This document shows positions 6,093 to 9,351 of a stretch of 9,351 nucleotides of DNA, one piece after another (position 1 is the first letter of the stretch; each line of letters starts with the position of its first letter). The stretch is from Candidatus Woesearchaeota archaeon (lineage in GTDB: Archaea; Nanobdellota; Nanobdellia; Woesearchaeales; WJKV01), in the NCBI GenBank assembly GCA_019323495.1, contig JAHWHE010000039.1:1-9351 (forward strand), in the 5' to 3' direction. The notes below the pieces were generated by a model. That model was not told where the DNA came from. It worked only from the letters and a program-made list of their open reading frames with translations, and made no database searches. The position numbers were made by a program, and so were the translations under genes.

Positions 6093-7314
6093 CTCTGCCC
6101 ATGAACAGGATGTTTCCTGTATCCTTCTGCTGTATTATGAAGATGAACGGATGGTCTGCCCTGAACTCTCTTTCAATCATTGCGGCTTTCAATTCCATGA
6201 TAACAGCAGTTGCAGCTGCAGCTTCTGTTCCTTCTTCATTGACTTCCACGAAAGCCTGGTGTATCACCTGCGCAATGTATAATGAATCGTCGCCTGTCAT
6301 GCCTGAGAAGTCTGCATACATGGAAAAAGCAGTAGGCATGCCCATCTGTTCAAGGTCTTCTTTCATCATGTATTTTGTCTCGAACTTGAACTTTGGTATG
6401 TAAATGTTTATCTGCTGTTCGTGCAGCATCTTCCTTATGGATGATATCTTTTCTGGTGTCAATGAATCGTCTATAGCCTTAAGATCTTCTTTCGGCAGAA
6501 GGATCAGCATCGATAATTCCTCTCCATCATAAGGAAGCTCAAGCATCTGGAGATCCTCTGTCTCTGCGTAATTGAATTTCGCTTCCTCTCCTGTCTGGCG
6601 CATCATTGGAACTTTTACTGTTGTTTCTGGATTCACATAGAAGTCTTCATCCATGGTGTCTTTCTTATCAAACTGCTTGACCCAAGTGCCTTTGAAATAG
6701 ATGGCATTGGTTAGTACTAAGCGAGTCATTTCATTGATTATTCTTTCTGGAATCAAGTCCTTTATCTTGTCATTGGTCTGTTCTTCGACCCAATTATTTA
6801 TTGTCTGACGGGAACCTTCTGCATCCCCAATGAAATCCAGGTTAGTCGCTCTTCCGCCATAATACTGCTCTATCATGCCCATGTATTCTGGAAGGAAATT
6901 GAAATCTTCCTGAGCCCATAATGCGTTTGCAGTGTTCAGTTTATAGCTCTTGTCTTTCTTGTTTATCTCGTTATAGATGCGAGCGAACGCAGGCCTTCTT
7001 GTCTCTTCATCAGGAAAATGAAATACATTCTGCATCTCTTCTGCTGTCTTTCCCCCTGCACCCTCATAAGTCATTGCCAATGCAGTCGAAATGCTGTAAG
7101 GAGAATAGAAAATATTTCCTGATTGACCCTTGTATTTATGATAAAGATCAAAGGCGAACTGATTGTTCGCATCAACAACGCCTGCGACTTTCTCTGGCGT
7201 TGCATCAGCATCATCTACTGGAACAACTATGTCCTGCTCTTCTTCCCCGCACCCCACTAAAAGGACGGATAATAATGCAAGTGCAAATGTTATTGCAAGT
7301 AATTTCCTTATCAT
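6070..7314 (-). CDS. Serpin-family protease inhibitor, predicted lipoprotein
   Basis: A 414-residue protein, close to the usual serpin size. Serpins trap serine or cysteine proteases by a large conformational change after cleavage of the reactive loop. The N-terminus (MIRKLLAITF...LLVGC) is a signal peptide with a lipobox ending at Cys22, followed by an acidic linker (about 24-40), so the protein is probably anchored outside the membrane. The serpin fold runs from about residue 47 (NNQFAFDLY, NIFYSPYSIS) to the end. The hinge EEGTEAAAATA (360-370) has the small residues typical of inhibitory serpins. Counting from Thr363 as P14, P1 is Lys376, followed by Ala, suggesting trypsin-like targets; loop length leaves a shift of about two residues possible. 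FRADHPFIF and GNILFMGRV are C-terminal signatures. ATG 7314 is 30 nt behind a TATA box. An in-frame ATG at 7362 would put that box inside the gene. Confidence 0.93.
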   Translation of the reverse strand: MIRKLLAITFALALLSVLLVGCGEEEQDIVVPVDDADATPEKVAGVVDANNQFAFDLYHKYKGQSGNIFYSPYSISTALAMTYEGAGGKTAEEMQNVFHFPDEETRRPAFARIYNEINKKDKSYKLNTANALWAQEDFNFLPEYMGMIEQYYGGRATNLDFIGDAEGSRQTINNWVEEQTNDKIKDLIPERIINEMTRLVLTNAIYFKGTWVKQFDKKDTMDEDFYVNPETTVKVPMMRQTGEEAKFNYAETEDLQMLELPYDGEELSMLILLPKEDLKAIDDSLTPEKISSIRKMLHEQQINIYIPKFKFETKYMMKEDLEQMGMPTAFSMYADFSGMTGDDSLYIAQVIHQAFVEVNEEGTEAAAATAVIMELKAAMIEREFRADHPFIFIIQQKDTGNILFMGRVNKPAEA

Positions 7315-7336
7315 AACAACTGGTAAATATAGAAAA

Positions 7337-7344
7337 TATATAAA
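7337..7344 (-). promoter_or_regulatory. TATA box of the serpin gene
   Basis: On the minus strand TTTATATA starts exactly 30 nt before ATG 7314. A second TATA-like sequence (TTTATAAA) lies about 10 bases further upstream. The spacing predicts a leaderless message. Confidence 0.6.
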
Positions 7345-7396
7345 TATGTTTATAAATTCCATCTAGATTGAAGTCATGATAGTTTCTATAGTAACC

Positions 7397-7404
7397 TTTA
7401 TATA
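7397..7404 (+). promoter_or_regulatory. TATA box of the ribosomal operon
   Basis: TTTATATA, preceded by AACC, is the only good TATA box before the ribosomal operon. The usual spacing puts the RNA start near 7427, giving a leader of about 97 nt. That is long compared with the other genes here. The perfect palindrome CGGTATACCG (7423-7432) covers the predicted start site. Confidence 0.55.
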
Positions 7405-7426
7405 TAACATGCTGGTTTCAGACGGT

Positions 7427-7523
7427 ATACCGATGAAATGATGATTCCCTTCGGGGATGAGTGAGGTAATGATTCTGATTATTATCTCATACTTGTATCG
7501 GATATTTTGAGGAGGATACAAAA
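7427..7523 (+). promoter_or_regulatory. Structured 5' leader of the eL8 operon, candidate K-turn autoregulatory element
   Basis: Two adjacent hairpins can be drawn. SL1 has CCC/GGG (7447-7449 with 7454-7456) closed by a stable cUUCGg tetraloop, then U7446-A7457. SL2 pairs 7461-7472 with 7479-7490, 12 pairs including three G-U, around a six-base loop. Below SL1 the sequence gives a U-U pair (7445, 7458) and tandem G-A pairs (7443-7444 with 7459-7460), the core of a box C/D K-turn, but the outer stem is weak. A second reading uses ATGATGA (7438-7444) as box C and CTGA (7475-7478) as box D, with stem 7432-7436/7479-7483; it competes with SL2. A strong ribosome binding site, GAGGAGGAT (7509-7517), lies 6 nt before ATG 7524. 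Since eL8/L7Ae binds K-turns, feedback control is plausible. Confidence 0.45.
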
Positions 7524-8054
7524 ATGGTTGGAACCCAGATAAGCAAAGAATTGATTGAAGAAACATTCAAGGCAATTGAAACTGCTAGAGCTACAGGAAA
7601 ATTAAGAAAAGGATGCAACGAGGCAACAAAAGCCCTTGAAAGAGGAATTGCAAAGCTTGTTGCGATTGCAAAAGATGTAGAGCCAAAAGAAGTCGTTCTT
7701 CACCTGCCTGTGTTGGCACAGGAAAAAGGTGTTGTATGCGTTGAAGTTGGATCAAAAGAAGAACTAGGCGCAGCAGCAGGAATCCAGGTCGGAACGACAT
7801 GCGTAGCCATCGAGAAAGAAGGCGAAGCAAAGAAGATTATCGGCAGAATTGTCGAACAGGTCGGCGCTCCTGCTGGAAAAAAGGAAGAAGAAAAGCCAGT
7901 CGAGAAGCCTGCAGAAGAAAAAGCAGAAAAAGTAGAGAAGAAAAAACCTGCAGAAAAGAAGGAAGCTCCAAAGAAAGAAGCAAAGAAACCTGCTCCAAAG
8001 AAAGAAGCTGTGAAGAAAGAAGAAAAGGCTGAAGAAAAACCTGCTGAGGAATAA
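7524..8054 (+). CDS. rpl7ae: Ribosomal protein eL8 (L7Ae), K-turn RNA-binding protein, with long charged C-terminal tail
   Basis: L7Ae is a 50S subunit protein. In archaea it also binds K-turns in box C/D and H/ACA guide RNAs and in RNase P. The core covers residues 1-118 of 176. The K-turn recognition stretch KGCNEATK (29-36, with Asn32, Glu33, Lys36) and the loop LGAAAGIQVG (81-90) are in place, so RNA binding should be intact. Archaeal homologues are usually about 120-130 residues; here a tail of about 58 residues, almost entirely Lys, Glu, Ala and Pro, is added, with a near-repeat of nine residues. The start is fixed by GGAGG at 7511-7515. It heads a tight operon: eS28 follows after 5 nt. 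The long structured leader may be its own target. Confidence 0.95.
   Translation: MVGTQISKELIEETFKAIETARATGKLRKGCNEATKALERGIAKLVAIAKDVEPKEVVLHLPVLAQEKGVVCVEVGSKEELGAAAGIQVGTTCVAIEKEGEAKKIIGRIVEQVGAPAGKKEEEKPVEKPAEEKAEKVEKKKPAEKKEAPKKEAKKPAPKKEAVKKEEKAEEKPAEE
7965..8008 (+). repeat. In-frame 27-bp-period repeat in the eL8 tail
   Basis: GCTCCAAAGAAAGAAGC occurs at 7965-7981 and again, exactly, at 7992-8008. The 27-nt spacing equals nine codons (APKKEAKKP, then APKKEAVKK), which suggests tail growth by internal duplication. Confidence 0.8.
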
Positions 8055-8059
8055 ATAAA

Positions 8060-8389
8060 ATGGCAAAAGAAAGACAAGAAAATCAAGGAAGGCAGGAAAG
8101 GCCTGCAAGACAGGAAAGGCCACAGCAGAAAGGCGGGAAAGAAAAAGAAGCAGCTGTCAAGGGTAGCGTCACATTTACAGATGCGGTCAGAGCGACTGTT
8201 GAGGAAATCGTGGGAAGAACAGGCGCTCGAGGAGAAGCTACCCAAGTCAGATGCAAAATCCTGGACGGAAGAGATTCCAACAAGGTCATCAGAAGAAATG
8301 TGAAAGGACCTGTCAGGATAGGAGATGTATTGATGCTTAGAGAAACAGAAATAGAAGCACAGAAACTGAAAGGAGGAGGCAGAAGATAA
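8060..8389 (+). CDS. rps28e: Ribosomal protein eS28 with N-terminal low-complexity extension
   Basis: A 30S subunit protein located near the mRNA exit/E-site region. The conserved OB-fold domain runs from about residue 36 to the end of 109 residues, with GRTGARGEATQVRCKIL, RRNVKGPVRIGD and the C-terminal LRETEIEAQKL signature. Archaeal eS28 is usually about 70-80 residues. Here some 35 residues rich in Arg, Gln, Glu, Lys and Pro precede the domain, with a doubled RQERPA unit (the 11-mer CAGGAAAGGCC at 8093-8103 and 8111-8121). GAGGA at 8046-8050 lies about 9 nt before ATG 8060 and supports the long form; I see no in-frame ATG between 8060 and the domain. The gene is 5 nt after eL8 and 1 nt before eL24, so the three are surely one operon. 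Confidence 0.93.
   Translation: MAKERQENQGRQERPARQERPQQKGGKEKEAAVKGSVTFTDAVRATVEEIVGRTGARGEATQVRCKILDGRDSNKVIRRNVKGPVRIGDVLMLRETEIEAQKLKGGGRR
8093..8121 (+). repeat. Tandem-like repeat in the eS28 N-terminal extension
   Basis: CAGGAAAGGCC at 8093-8103 recurs exactly at 8111-8121. The 18-nt spacing encodes two RQERP units six residues apart. Confidence 0.75.
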
Positions 8390-8390
8390 A

Positions 8391-8558
8391 ATGGCAAAAT
8401 GCACTTTTTGTGGAAAGAGCTTCAACAACAGCGGAAAGATGTTCGTACAGAACAGCGGAAAAGTACTTTATTTTTGTTCAAGCAAATGCGAGAAGAATTT
8501 ATTGAAGCTGAAAAGAAAACCCAAGGACACGAAATGGGTTACCTCTAAGAAAAAATAA
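8391..8558 (+). CDS. rpl24e: Ribosomal protein eL24 (zinc-ribbon, short archaeal form)
   Basis: A 55-residue 50S subunit protein. Reading ATG at 8391 to TAA at 8556-8558 gives MAKCTFCGKSF at the N-terminus. A treble-clef zinc site is formed by Cys4, Cys7, Cys29 and Cys33 (CTFC and CSSKC). The C-terminal half is basic (KLKRKPKDTKWV), as in eL24, and the length is typical for archaea. The Trp49 region matches the family motif around KW. The ribosome binding site GGAGGAGG (8372-8379) lies inside the end of the eS28 gene, which ends 1 nt before this start, so translation is probably coupled. EF-2 follows after 14 nt. Confidence 0.93.
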   Translation: MAKCTFCGKSFNNSGKMFVQNSGKVLYFCSSKCEKNLLKLKRKPKDTKWVTSKKK

Positions 8559-8572
8559 ATGGTGAATTGAAT

Positions 8573-9351
8573 ATGGTAAGTATGATTGAAAAAGTCATGA
8601 AATTGATGTTGATCCCTGAACAAATCAGGAATATAAGCGTATCCGCGCATATCGACCACGGAAAGACAACTTTCACAGACAACTTGCTGGCAGGAGCAGG
8701 GATGATGTCGGAAGAGCTGGCAGGACACCAGTTGGTAACAGATTTCAGGGCGGACGAGCAGGCAAGAGGAATCACTATCGACGCTGCTAACGTAAGCATG
8801 GTCCATCAGGTCGAAGGAAAAGAATTTCTGATCAATCTGATCGACACCCCTGGCCACGTTGACTTTGGCGGGGACGTTACAAGAGCCATGAGGGCTGTTG
8901 ACGGCACTATTGTTCTTGTCGACGCTGTAGAGGGCATGATGCCTCAGACAGAAACAGTTCTCAGACAGGCATTGAAGGAAAAGGACAAGCCCATCCTATT
9001 CATCAACAAGGTTGACAGGTTAATCAAGGAACTTAAGCTTGCTCCTGAAAAGATGCAGGAAAGATTCGTCAACATAATCATGAAGGTAAACAAGTTTATC
9101 GCGCAGATATCAACAGACCCTGACACCAAATGGAGCATCAGTGTCCAGGACGGCAGTGTCTGTTTCGGAAGCGCAATCCACAACTGGGGCATGTCCCTGG
9201 ATTTCATGCAGAAAAAAGGGATAAGTTTCAAGGACATTATCGATGCTTATGAAAAGAATGAAGTCAAGGAGCTTGCAAAAAAAGCACCTCTTCATGAGGT
9301 AGTCTTGACAGCTGTAGTAAAGCACCTGCCTAATCCTGTTACAGCGCAGAA
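8573..9351 (+). CDS. fusA: Translation elongation factor EF-2 (archaeal), N-terminal part, cut by the window end
   Basis: The GTPase that moves tRNA and mRNA through the ribosome after peptide bond formation. The window holds 259 residues of a protein that is usually about 720-740 long. The G-domain motifs are complete: G1 AHIDHGKTT (25-33), G2 RGITI (65-69), G3 DTPGH (91-95), G4 NKVD (145-148) and G5 GSA (199-201). The stretch EQARGITIDAANVSM is typical of archaeal/eukaryal EF-2, not bacterial EF-G. The domain insert beginning at about 200 (NWGMSLDFMQKKG) is also of the EF-2 type. GGTGA at 8561-8565 is 7 nt before ATG 8573; the next Met (residue 4) has no such site. It follows eL24 by 14 nt and is probably expressed from the eL8 promoter. 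The 3' end and the diphthamide region are outside. Confidence 0.96.
   Translation, partial: MVSMIEKVMKLMLIPEQIRNISVSAHIDHGKTTFTDNLLAGAGMMSEELAGHQLVTDFRADEQARGITIDAANVSMVHQVEGKEFLINLIDTPGHVDFGGDVTRAMRAVDGTIVLVDAVEGMMPQTETVLRQALKEKDKPILFINKVDRLIKELKLAPEKMQERFVNIIMKVNKFIAQISTDPDTKWSISVQDGSVCFGSAIHNWGMSLDFMQKKGISFKDIIDAYEKNEVKELAKKAPLHEVVLTAVVKHLPNPVTAQ

Noticed and set aside
7315..7362. Longer serpin start at ATG 7362
   Set aside because: It would place the TATA box inside the gene and add 16 residues before a standard lipoprotein signal peptide.
7431..7490. A free-standing box C/D guide RNA gene
   Set aside because: Box C and D can be found, but no clear C' and D' boxes, and the terminal stem is weak and competes with a stronger hairpin; an mRNA leader element fits better.
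7700..8428. Long minus-strand frame opposite eL8 and eS28
   Set aside because: It is a Ser/Phe-rich mirror of the purine-rich eL8/eS28 coding sequence, with no promoter or domain; the plus-strand genes are certain.
1..9351. CRISPR array, transposon, tRNA or rRNA gene
   Set aside because: I saw no regularly spaced repeats, terminal inverted repeats with a transposase, or cloverleaf-like sequence in the gaps, which are all short.

Overview
The window looks like part of a compact archaeal chromosome. The evidence is eukaryote/archaea-type ribosomal proteins (eL8/L7Ae, eS28, eL24), an archaeal EF-2, a thiouridylase of the TtuA/NcsA type, a DUF5654-like small membrane protein, TATA boxes of the form TTTATA/CTTTAAAT, and several genes with no 5' leader. 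Dense packing, short proteins, AT-leaning sequence and low-complexity tails on ribosomal proteins would suit a DPANN-type lineage such as Woesearchaeota or a relative. That placement is inference.

Layout, left to right: (1) the end of a gene for a protein with a zinc-protease HELSH motif (+). (2) An S49 signal-peptide-peptidase-like membrane protease (+). (3) A CaCA-family cation/Ca2+ exchanger (-), tail to tail with the protease, the two TAG stops sharing one CTAG. (4) A small helical protein of unknown function and a TtuA/TtcA/NcsA-type tRNA thiolation enzyme (both +, each behind the same promoter sequence). (5) A three-gene minus-strand operon: HD-domain hydrolase, four-helix membrane protein, DUF5654-like protein. 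(6) A divergent HAD-type phosphatase-like gene (+), which shares a symmetrical promoter region with that operon. (7) A lipoprotein serpin (-), overlapping the HAD gene at its 3' end. (8) A ribosomal operon (+): long structured leader, eL8, eS28, eL24, and EF-2, which runs off the right edge.

How the genes may work together: the right end is a translation operon whose first product is a K-turn RNA-binding protein. Its roughly 97-nt leader contains two hairpins and box C/D-like sequence, so autogenous control is a reasonable hypothesis. The HD and HAD genes face each other across a 78-bp region holding back-to-back TATA boxes inside a near-palindrome, so they may be co-regulated. Three genes concern proteolysis (HELSH protein, SppA-like protease, serpin), but they are not in one operon and no functional link is shown. 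Start codons were chosen mainly by promoter spacing. In leaderless genes the first T of the TATA box lies 29-33 nt before the start. In two genes with a Shine-Dalgarno site the spacing is 41-43 nt.
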